This document shows, piece after piece, positions 1 through 5,511 of a stretch of DNA of 9,458 bases (positions are counted from its first letter, which is position 1; every line of letters begins with the position of its first letter). Source of the DNA: Bacteriovoracaceae bacterium UBA7317 (GTDB taxonomy: Bacteria; Bdellovibrionota; Bacteriovoracia; Bacteriovoracales; Bacteriovoracaceae). A program made the translations under genes and the position numbers. The notes beneath the pieces are model-generated. The model was not told the DNA's origin, ran no database searches, and worked only from the letters and a program-made list of their open reading frames with translations. The stretch lies in the NCBI GenBank assembly GCA_002474345.1, contig DKQD01000150.1, positions 1-9,458 on the forward strand. Direction: 5' to 3'.

Positions 1-165
1 TCGTCTAGTGACTTTCAAATTATATGAGAGCTCGTGAAAGCAGGCCTAGGGTACGGTATCCTGCCTGAACGTTTTGTTCTTCAAGAAAAGCTAAAACTAA
101 AAAATGTATTTCCTGACCATTTTTTTAAAGATGAACTTTCTATTGATTACCATTCTGCTTTCTAA
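1..165 (+). pseudogene. LysR-type regulator, C-terminal remnant with in-frame stop
   Basis: Frame 1 reads SSSDFQII, then TGA (25-27), then ELVKAGLGYGILPERF and on to TAA at 163-165. The block LVKAGLGYGILP is the conserved late segment of the LysR effector-binding domain (lV.aGlGi..lP), and the residues before the TGA (DFQII) fit the same alignment, so the stop lies inside one continuous domain. A single base change (AGA to TGA) would explain it. After the TAA the frame gives IPTKRL and then TAG at 184-186, so the end may also have eroded, because the family usually runs on past this point. The 5' part lies outside the window. A short GTG-initiated frame (34-165) exists but would encode only a domain fragment. 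Family assignment is fairly secure; the pseudogene call depends on the TGA not being a sequencing error. Confidence 0.6.
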
Positions 166-217
166 ATACCAACCAAAAGACTTTAGAAACAGCACGTAAC
201 AATGAAAATATACTAAA

Positions 218-246
218 TTGCCAATATGATTTTTCTTTGCCATCAT
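218..246 (+). promoter_or_regulatory. possible sigma70-type promoter for the Spy-like gene
   Basis: TTGCCA at 218-223 (5 of 6 to TTGACA) is followed after 17 bases by CATCAT at 241-246 (4 of 6 to TATAAT). The predicted start near 253 would leave a leader of about 28 bases containing the ribosome site AAGAGGAA (269-275), just upstream of the ATG at 281. A competing -10-like TATACT lies at 209-214 but has a poor -35. Motif match only. Confidence 0.25.
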
Positions 247-280
247 TTTTTAACTACTAACATTAAGAAGAGGAAATGGT

Positions 281-817
281 ATGAAATTTTTAAGTGTTAT
301 TGCCCTTTTGATTTCTTTGATAAATTTTGGTTATACATTTGAAACAATCGAAAAAAGCCTCGATACATTTGAACTTGAATTGGTTGATTTTGAAGAAATA
401 GAGGATTTAGATGATTTAGATTATTTAGAACCAAAAGGATCACATCATTCATCCTGCAAAAACATTAATATGACCAAGGAACAAAAACGTTCCATTATGA
501 TGTCTTTAATCAATTTGAAAAAAAGAGGCATTGATCATAAGGCAGAAATGAAAAAAGCAAAAATTGATTATATGGTCTCGCTATTTAACCCTGGGTCGAA
601 AAGAGAAACAAGCTATGCGATTGGAACAAAAGCACTAAACCATGCTACAGCTATGAAGAAAGAAGCCTTTGAGTTCATCCACAAAACACTTTTTACGACC
701 TTACAATCTGATCAAAGAAAAAACTTAGTAAAGTGCATGATGAAGAGGAAGAAAGCGAAAAAAGCTCATAAAAGAAGTGGAGGTCACGGAGGTCACCACG
801 TTGTCACTAAAAACTAA
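281..817 (+). CDS. Small secreted Spy/CpxP-like protein, His-rich C-terminus
   Basis: A 178-residue exported protein. Residues 1-19 are a Sec signal peptide (MKFL, then a hydrophobic run) with cleavage around 18-20. The mature part is strongly polarised: residues 21-50 are very acidic with EIE-DLD-DLD-YLE triplets, while 145-165 are very basic, followed by a GGHGGHH tail. The middle is predicted helical and carries two LTxxQ-like motifs, MTKEQ (64-68) and LQSDQ (141-145), spaced about as in the Spy/CpxP/CnrR family of periplasmic helical chaperones and metal sensors. There are two cysteines, C59 and C152. The ATG has a good ribosome site (AAGAGGAA, 269-275). It stands alone: a dead regulator gene lies upstream and a strong hairpin (843-869) downstream. 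A role in binding misfolded proteins or metals is inferred from the family and the His tail. Similarity is motif-level only. Confidence 0.7.
   Translation: MKFLSVIALLISLINFGYTFETIEKSLDTFELELVDFEEIEDLDDLDYLEPKGSHHSSCKNINMTKEQKRSIMMSLINLKKRGIDHKAEMKKAKIDYMVSLFNPGSKRETSYAIGTKALNHATAMKKEAFEFIHKTLFTTLQSDQRKNLVKCMMKRKKAKKAHKRSGGHGGHHVVTKN
404..430 (+). repeat. 9-bp tandem repeat coding DLD/DLD/YLE
   Basis: GATTTAGAT occurs twice in exact tandem (404-412, 413-421), followed by the imperfect copy TATTTAGAA (422-430). The preceding nine bases GAAATAGAG (395-403) look like a more diverged unit. The repeat is in frame and builds the acidic stretch after the signal peptide of the Spy-like protein. Confidence 0.6.
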
Positions 818-842
818 GGTTGATTAGACCCTCATTAGTTAA

Positions 843-869
843 GGTGCCAAAAACGTACTTTTTGGCACC
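843..869 (+). terminator. Hairpin terminator after the Spy-like gene
   Basis: GGTGCCAAAAA (843-853) pairs perfectly with TTTTTGGCACC (859-869) around the loop CGTAC, an 11-bp stem starting 25 bases after the stop codon at 817. The downstream flank ATTAATTCTAT is only moderately T-rich, so termination strength is uncertain, but position and stem quality make this the natural 3' end of the transcript. Confidence 0.65.
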
Positions 870-971
870 ATTAATTCTATACTAAAAAACGCCAAGATCT
901 AATTTTCAAAGCCCAATTGAAAACTTCACATAACGGCTTAATTAGGATTTAATCTTCCTTATTTTAAAAAC

Positions 972-1003
972 AAAAAAAAGCTTCCCATCAAATAGTGAGA
1001 AGC
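972..1003 (-). terminator. Rho-independent terminator on the minus strand
   Basis: On the minus strand, GCTTC (1003-999) pairs with GAAGC (984-980). The stem extends by two or three more pairs after one C.A mismatch and is followed at once by eight Ts (979-972). This is a classical intrinsic terminator read right to left. No intact minus-strand gene lies directly before it: either it ends the relic at 1037-1159, or it ends transcripts running on from the operon that stops at 1677. Confidence 0.6.
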
Positions 1004-1036
1004 AATGAGGATATTTATTTTATAGTCTTCTTGAAA

Positions 1037-1159
1037 TTAATGATCAGAAAGCTTAACTTTATCACCAATAGAGTTTGGGCCTAACTTCTTAGTTGATACT
1101 CTGCTAAGGTTATTTTAAAAAATAATAAAAAAAGATTTGAAAGTTTTAATAATGCTCAT
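1037..1159 (-). pseudogene. Possible broken minus-strand mini-gene
   Basis: From the ATG at 1159-1157 one frame reads MSIIKTFKSFFIIF, meets TAA, and continues in the same frame for 25 codons (NNLSRVSTKKLG..., ending GDKVKLSDH) to a second TAA at 1039-1037. The first 14 residues resemble the start of a signal peptide or membrane segment, and the second part looks like ordinary soluble protein. The minus-strand terminator lies 33 bases beyond the final stop. There is no clear Shine-Dalgarno before the ATG. Open stretches of this length occur by chance in AT-rich DNA, so the call rests mainly on the terminator and the shared frame. No family was recognised. Confidence 0.2.
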
Positions 1160-1214
1160 TGCATAAAAAAGTTTAAACTATGACAAAATCAAAAATAAAT
1201 ACTAAAAATTTAAG

Positions 1215-1219
1215 AAGGA
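1215..1219 (+). promoter_or_regulatory. Ribosome site that decides the DUF4430 start
   Basis: AAGGA lies 8 bases before GTG at 1228-1230. The longer frame's ATG at 1180 is preceded by GTTTAAACT, with nothing resembling a Shine-Dalgarno. The GTG also leaves a signal peptide of normal length, so it is the preferred start. Confidence 0.5.
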
Positions 1220-1227
1220 CTTCAAAA

Positions 1228-1701
1228 GTGGATTCTCCTAAAAACCGCGCTTTTTACACTCTTTGTTTCTTTCTGTTCTTTTCAATTAACGCCAAAGCAA
1301 TCACTTGGGAAATTATAGGTCCATGCAACAAAGAACCTATCGCAAAAGGTCTCTTTAAAGTAAAGGACCTCAAAAAAAACTCCGTTGGTAAAACCAGCCT
1401 ACTCATCTTTAAAGAAAAGAAAATCTCCTTTGAAGGGAATGAGGTCATGATTAAGAATATTGAAGGCCTTCCCGGTAAATTTGAAACAATCGAACTAGGC
1501 GGCCAGGATTTTAGAAGTCTTGGATGGTGCTATGAAGTTAATGGCAAGCAACCTCCACTTTATATGAATAAAGTCCATTTCCAATCACAAAACGACCACC
1601 TAACCTGGGTCTTGGGTCAAGCTTCTTTTATTGACCGTGAGTGGAAGGAGTATTGCACTCCCGTTCACCATTTCAACTACTCATTTTTCTGCAAAGAGTA
1701 G
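1228..1701 (+). CDS. Small secreted DUF4430-domain protein
   Basis: A 157-residue exported protein when started at GTG 1228; the ATG at 1180 would add 16 residues rich in K, T and N without a ribosome site. Residues 1-24 form a signal peptide ending NAKA, with cleavage before ITWE. The C-terminal half (about 65-145) resembles DUF4430, a beta-rich domain shared with the transcobalamin C-terminal region: the run from SLGWCYEVNGKQPP to DHLTWVLGQASF matches the GW-x-x-x-NG and gD.i.W signatures. C33, C101, C143 and C155 could form two disulfides, which suits a periplasmic or secreted location. No catalytic residues are evident; ligand binding is known for some relatives, but the ligand here is unknown. 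The 3' end overlaps the converging HupE-like gene by 25 bases, and there is no terminator between them. Confidence 0.65.
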   Translation: MDSPKNRAFYTLCFFLFFSINAKAITWEIIGPCNKEPIAKGLFKVKDLKKNSVGKTSLLIFKEKKISFEGNEVMIKNIEGLPGKFETIELGGQDFRSLGWCYEVNGKQPPLYMNKVHFQSQNDHLTWVLGQASFIDREWKEYCTPVHHFNYSFFCKE

Positions 1702-2189
1702 GCCCTCTTTTCTTTTGAAAAAAGAATGTACTGATTCTCTCTTTTCCCTAAGTAATCAATTTCAGCAAAGTGAAGGTGTTGTGGTGAAAATGGGAAAAAA
1801 GCATTGAAATAAATTTTAATTTTTGAAATATCATTGAGTCTTTTTGGACACTGATAAGAAAAAGAAACGACTATATCACCCCCTTGGAGAGGCAAAGAAA
1901 AAGGCTTTTTGAAGAGAGGACACAATTCATCTTCTTTAGTGACAACAACCTTTTCTTCTAGATAAGCATTCAAACTCTCCGTTAAATTCTTTTTAGGAGG
2001 CTCAGAAAAGCGCATTTTCCTTATAAGAAAGGCCTTAATTCGAAGAGAGGCTTCCACCTTTTTATTTCTTAATTTCCAAGTAGAATATGACCTTCCTCCA
2101 AAGTGTGAAAAGGCCACATCCAGGTTAAGAAAATTTAAGGAAAATAAAATGATTAAAAATTTAAGAGGACTTTGTCTTAAAAAATTCAT
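1677..2189 (-). CDS. Secreted HupE/UreJ-family ectodomain, membrane part absent
   Basis: A 170-residue protein, third gene of the operon. Residues 1-28 are a signal peptide, cleaved AFS|HF, so the mature chain starts with His as in many HupE/UreJ-type proteins. The mature domain matches the N-terminal extracytoplasmic domain of the HupE/UreJ_2 family: a SYSTWKL strand near the start, C90, then VVSFSYQCP (C114), and HLHFAEID (H138, H140). Full family members continue into about six transmembrane helices. Here TAG comes straight after the domain, and no hydrophobic continuation follows on the minus strand. The ATG at 2189 overlaps the previous gene's TGA as ATGA, so translational coupling is likely; an upstream TTG at 2210 is less attractive. 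HupE relatives are linked to nickel/cobalt uptake, but without the permease the role is open. It could be a soluble partner of the DUF3604 protein or a truncated relic. Confidence 0.6.
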   Translation of the reverse strand: MNFLRQSPLKFLIILFSLNFLNLDVAFSHFGGRSYSTWKLRNKKVEASLRIKAFLIRKMRFSEPPKKNLTESLNAYLEEKVVVTKEDELCPLFKKPFSLPLQGGDIVVSFSYQCPKRLNDISKIKIYFNAFFPFSPQHLHFAEIDYLGKRENQYILFSKEKRAYSLQKNE

Positions 2190-2989
2190 GATTTTTTTCC
2201 CAATGACCAATCAACATATATAAGAGCTTCTTTTCTCATTTCCAAAAGCCTTTTTTTAACAAACTCCTCTCTTTGCCTTCTTTGATAAAGTTTTAAAACT
2301 TCATTTTTGACACTTTCAAATGAATTTTGTCTTGAATCACTTTCTCTTTCCAGTACTTTTATATAATGAACATAACCACCTTTTTCAATTGGACCAGCTG
2401 TTTCTCCGATTTTCAATTTTAAAGAAACCTTAGTTAAACTCGGTCCTAAATAAGGAAGAAGAGAGTTAATGGGGAGAAGCCTTTTTGGAGTATAAGAGGT
2501 GGACTTACTTTTATCTTCACTTTTTAAATGAATCCTGTGATCGACTTTTATCCTTGAAATAGGACGAAATTCAGGTTTATTTTTCTCAAAAAAACTCTTT
2601 AACACCTCATTTGTTGGAAGCACTGTCCGCTCAGGATTGGTTTTTATAAAGTCCATCATTGAAGAAATAATGGTCTTTCTGATTTGAGGATCTTTTTCTA
2701 TAAGGCCAAGCTTTTTTGCCTTTTGAAATAGAAGTTCTTCTTCTATCATTCTTTGTAAAACGAGTCTTTTTTCAGCCTCTGTTAAAGGATTTCTTTTCCC
2801 CTCTTCTGCTTTATGAAGGTAGAGATGGTATTGATCCCAACTAATCGCTTTTCCATTAACAACCGCAAGGCCTTTTTCAGCCTCAGACGATTTTATGAAG
2901 GGTCCCTCTCTATTCAAAACAAAACCAGTTCCCACTCCTAGAAAAAAAATCATCGTTATAACAAAAAATTTTTTATTAAAAATTCTCAC
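2186..2989 (-). CDS. SurA/parvulin-like periplasmic foldase (PpiC type)
   Basis: A 267-residue protein, middle gene of the operon. Residues 5-25 form one hydrophobic helix, probably a membrane anchor or an inefficiently cleaved signal. Residues 41-118 resemble the SurA N-terminal chaperone domain (LAVVNGKAISWDQY, then helices with RMIEEELLFQKAKKLGL). Residues 145-215 resemble a short PpiC rotamase domain: VDHRIHLKS at the first strand and IGETAGPIEKGGYVHYIKVLER at the end, where H208 sits where parvulins carry their last conserved histidine. The middle of that domain is reduced, so isomerase activity is doubtful and a chaperone or substrate-specific role is possible. The C-terminal helix is highly charged. 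The start is GTG with AGGAAGAG just upstream, 51 bases after the DUF3604 gene. The stop TGA is shared with the next start codon (ATGA). Neighbours suggest it helps fold or deliver the DUF3604 or HupE-like product; that is inference. Confidence 0.65.
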   Translation of the reverse strand: MRIFNKKFFVITMIFFLGVGTGFVLNREGPFIKSSEAEKGLAVVNGKAISWDQYHLYLHKAEEGKRNPLTEAEKRLVLQRMIEEELLFQKAKKLGLIEKDPQIRKTIISSMMDFIKTNPERTVLPTNEVLKSFFEKNKPEFRPISRIKVDHRIHLKSEDKSKSTSYTPKRLLPINSLLPYLGPSLTKVSLKLKIGETAGPIEKGGYVHYIKVLERESDSRQNSFESVKNEVLKLYQRRQREEFVKKRLLEMRKEALIYVDWSLGKKS

Positions 2990-3040
2990 ACTCTCTTCCT
3001 TTTTTTGCTTAAATCTTATCTCAATTTAAATTTAATTTTT

Positions 3041-5332
3041 TTAATTTTTATAATTTATGTAGATTGGAGAAGACCAAGCCCTGTGCTCGACAGGGGCCAA
3101 ACAATCATCTGTTTTTTCTGATAAATAAATCCCATGACAAGGTCTAGTTCTTATGCAATTTCCTTTTTTATCGTACTCACACCTTAAGTTTTTTCCATTA
3201 ACCGTTAAGGTTTTTTCCTGAATGGCCCTCACATAATAGATGGAGTCCCTTCCTCCTTTTAAGTAATCGGGATCTTTAAATTCGACCACACACCCTTCCT
3301 CCTTTCCCTCACAAGGAATTGTCTTAAAAGGGTCCTCAATCAGCTTACTAACATTTTCACCTTTTTTAATTTGTGGCCTTATTTTTACAACTTCAATCCG
3401 GGTTATTTTGTGCCTTTCATCGCTTGGGTTATAACACTCATTTAAGCAGAGTCTTTTTAGCCTTTCAGCAGAAAGACCTTTCACTGAATGATCTGGGCAG
3501 CCAGGATTTTGCTTGAAAGCGCCGATCGCCTTTACTTTAAAAGTCGGAACTTTTTTAAAGTTCACCTCTGAACCCATGGGATAAACTTTCGGCTTAGAGT
3601 TTTCATTTTCAAGAAGATCAAACCAAAGAAGGATTCGTGGTCCAGATGTACCGTAAATTTCTCTCTTTTTAAAAGCGTCCCAAATTCCTTCTCTATCCCT
3701 CTTTGTAGCGTGAACTGCTGCCAGACCTCCTGTCGTCCAGAAAGAAGCTTGCTTATCCCAATCTAAAAGAATTTGATAACGAGGATCATTGAGGACTTCT
3801 TCCCTTGAATAGGACTTAGCGTGATCACTCTTCTCTTCTTTGGGTCTAAGAATATTACGCCACATTTTAGATCTTGCCCCGAAGACCTCTGCATTTAAGT
3901 AACGTGCGTGCTCCTTATAACCTGTTCCAGGCCTTGCTCGGTGGTTATCACTTGCACCTATAAAACCCCATTTAAACCTTGTGGGTTCTTTTTTCTCAAA
4001 ATTACTAATAGCAAGACCATACTGCGCCGAAGACCTTGGCCTATAATTAAAGGCCGGTAAAAAGCAATCCTGGCATTGACCAGCATTGAGCCAATCCTCT
4101 GCGTTATCGCCTCTAACAACCATGTGGCCAGCAACACCGATATGGACATATTGATCTCTGGCGTAAGCTTCTCTTTTTTGGCATTCCTTTTCCGAGTTCC
4201 CATTTTTTAAGCAGCGCTTTTTTATGATAAGGCCTGCTTGCCAACAAGCAGGCATATAATTTGGTGAAGGCTTTGGACAGCCGACAATCCTGTTTTTCTC
4301 ATCCTTCCAATAAGCTGAGCTCCAAGAGCGGTACTCTTCACTATTTCCATGACCTGAATAAATTTCAAAGATTTCCTGCTTTTCAGGCCTCATTTCAGGT
4401 TTTAATTGCTTATCAAGACTAGATGTTTGAGGGGTATAAAGACCCCACGTCGTTCCATGGGGAATAAGAAAGTAATCCAATTTTTGATTATCTAACCTTT
4501 CCACTAAATCTTTGGGTGTCCAGGCACTTTCGTAGCAATTTTTTGGGAGCTTTGAAGAGCTCACTTTAGGATCACAGTCGGGCACCTGAACAATTTCTTG
4601 CTGAAAAAGCCTAAAATCATAATAAACTTGCCTATGCTTAAAATCCAAGAGAGGAACTGTAACAGGAAGAGGGGAAGCATCCTGCCTTAAAGCTGCCGAA
4701 GCCCTCCCAGCAGCACCAATGGGTCTTAAGGAAATTTCATCGTCATCTAACCCTTTAAAGATAACATTTTTATGCCCATAATGATCCGAAGGAAAACCAC
4801 CAACTTGAGACCACTCAAAACCCAAAAAAGAAATGAGGTCAGGCCCACTTTTTCCTTTTGCCCTGGCCTCACACTGCCTTATCGATTCAATGGTGTCTTT
4901 CCACTTTTTAGGAGTGCTTGATTCGGCGTGATCACTGATCGACCAAAAATCTATTTGAGAGCAATACCTGGCAAAATCGCAGGCTTCTCCTATAGGATGT
5001 ACTCCAACACCCCTTAACATGGGTAAGGCCATAAAATAAGCATCGGCTGAATAGGTTGTATGAACGTGAAAGTCACCAAAAAGGATCATTTTATCAAGGG
5101 ACTCTTTTTTAAAATGATCCTTTTCCGAAAGAAGGGATTCTGCCATTTTTTTTATGGCACCTTTTTGAAGATCCACTCTTTTTTGGATAACTTCTTTAGG
5201 AACTTTTTCCCCTGTTATTTTCCCAGGGCCTCTGTGTTTAGAAAAAACATTTAAATAAACGAGAAAGAGGTAAATGCCCAAAAGGGCCACAAGAATTAAA
5301 GCAAAAATTGATATTTTTTTAAAAAGACCCAT
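3041..5332 (-). CDS. DUF3604 PHP-superfamily metallohydrolase, membrane-anchored
   Basis: A 763-residue protein, first gene of the operon. Residues 5-28 are one strongly hydrophobic helix without a clear cleavage site, so a periplasmic enzyme anchored in the inner membrane is likely; many cysteines in the body (for example 118, 124, 253, 266) fit an oxidising compartment. The catalytic domain shows the family's metal-site motifs in order: GDFHVHTTYSADAY (86-99, H89 and H91), SDHAE (133-137), GFEW (171-174, E173), HYGHKN (184-189), IPHGTTW (290-296), EIYSGHGN (323-330) and GASDNHRARPG (459-469). Near residues 530-575 lies the typical block with AAVHATKRDREGIWDAFK and YGTSGPRI. Length and motif set are normal for DUF3604 (PF12228), so it looks intact. 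The substrate is unknown; PHP relatives are mostly phosphoesterases, so a phosphoester or similar bond is a reasonable guess. ATG start with only a weak ribosome site. Confidence 0.85.
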   Translation of the reverse strand: MGLFKKISIFALILVALLGIYLFLVYLNVFSKHRGPGKITGEKVPKEVIQKRVDLQKGAIKKMAESLLSEKDHFKKESLDKMILFGDFHVHTTYSADAYFMALPMLRGVGVHPIGEACDFARYCSQIDFWSISDHAESSTPKKWKDTIESIRQCEARAKGKSGPDLISFLGFEWSQVGGFPSDHYGHKNVIFKGLDDDEISLRPIGAAGRASAALRQDASPLPVTVPLLDFKHRQVYYDFRLFQQEIVQVPDCDPKVSSSKLPKNCYESAWTPKDLVERLDNQKLDYFLIPHGTTWGLYTPQTSSLDKQLKPEMRPEKQEIFEIYSGHGNSEEYRSWSSAYWKDEKNRIVGCPKPSPNYMPACWQAGLIIKKRCLKNGNSEKECQKREAYARDQYVHIGVAGHMVVRGDNAEDWLNAGQCQDCFLPAFNYRPRSSAQYGLAISNFEKKEPTRFKWGFIGASDNHRARPGTGYKEHARYLNAEVFGARSKMWRNILRPKEEKSDHAKSYSREEVLNDPRYQILLDWDKQASFWTTGGLAAVHATKRDREGIWDAFKKREIYGTSGPRILLWFDLLENENSKPKVYPMGSEVNFKKVPTFKVKAIGAFKQNPGCPDHSVKGLSAERLKRLCLNECYNPSDERHKITRIEVVKIRPQIKKGENVSKLIEDPFKTIPCEGKEEGCVVEFKDPDYLKGGRDSIYYVRAIQEKTLTVNGKNLRCEYDKKGNCIRTRPCHGIYLSEKTDDCLAPVEHRAWSSPIYINYKN

Positions 5333-5336
5333 GATA

Positions 5337-5350
5337 AACCATCCATGGTT
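5337..5350. promoter_or_regulatory. Inverted repeat before the DUF3604 start
   Basis: AACCAT (5337-5342) and ATGGTT (5345-5350) form a perfect inverted repeat around CC. It covers the place where the ribosome site of the minus-strand DUF3604 gene (start at 5332) must lie. It could be a small operator or a weak hairpin hiding the GGATGG sequence. Being only 12 paired bases, it may be chance. Confidence 0.25.
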
Positions 5351-5398
5351 AGATCAATAAAAAATTGAAGGTGCAATAAATTCTTAAAACAATATTAA

Positions 5399-5427
5399 CT
5401 TAAGTCTTTAATTTAAAAAAGTGTCAA
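5399..5427 (-). promoter_or_regulatory. Possible promoter of the DUF3604 operon
   Basis: A perfect -35 box TTGACA lies on the minus strand at 5427-5422. Seventeen bases on is CTTAAG (5404-5399), a poor -10 (3 of 6); shifting by one base gives TTAAGT. The leader would be about 60 bases. The -35 is convincing, the -10 is not. Confidence 0.3.
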
Positions 5428-5511
5428 AACATTGTTCACTTAGAGAAGACTCGCCAAGAAGTTTAAGGATCGTTACTATAGCACTCGTAAACCTAAATAA
5501 AGGAAATCAAT

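Larger units (their letters stand above)
818..1227. other. Gene-poor stretch between the Spy-like and DUF4430 genes
   Basis: About 400 AT-rich bases without a convincing gene. It holds the hairpin at 843-869, a minus-strand terminator at 972-1003, a possible broken minus-strand mini-gene at 1037-1159, and the region from which the DUF4430 gene must be transcribed. No tRNA fold or coding-like frame of useful length was found on either strand in 870-970. Confidence 0.5.

Noticed and set aside
25..27. TGA read as a sense codon (recoding or selenocysteine)
   Set aside because: TGA is the working stop of the foldase-like gene at 2186-2188, and the LysR family has no selenocysteine at this place; a nonsense mutation or sequence error is simpler.
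1708..1726. TTCTTTT/AAAAGAA inverted repeat as terminator of the DUF4430 gene
   Set aside because: The stem has one G-C pair in each arm, a 3-base loop and no T-tract after it, so it would be too weak.
3958..4203. 81-codon minus-strand frame inside the DUF3604 gene
   Set aside because: It lies in another frame of a well-supported gene, has no ribosome site or family resemblance, and its composition follows from the overlapping coding sequence.
5060..5254. Plus-strand frame rich in Phe opposite the DUF3604 N-terminus
   Set aside because: The Phe-rich composition is the complement of Lys-rich coding sequence; no ribosome site or promoter.
5451..5479. TCGCCA-17-TACTAT as promoter of the SDR gene
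   Set aside because: Only 4 of 6 matches in each box; boxes this poor are easily found by chance in AT-rich DNA, so it was not listed.
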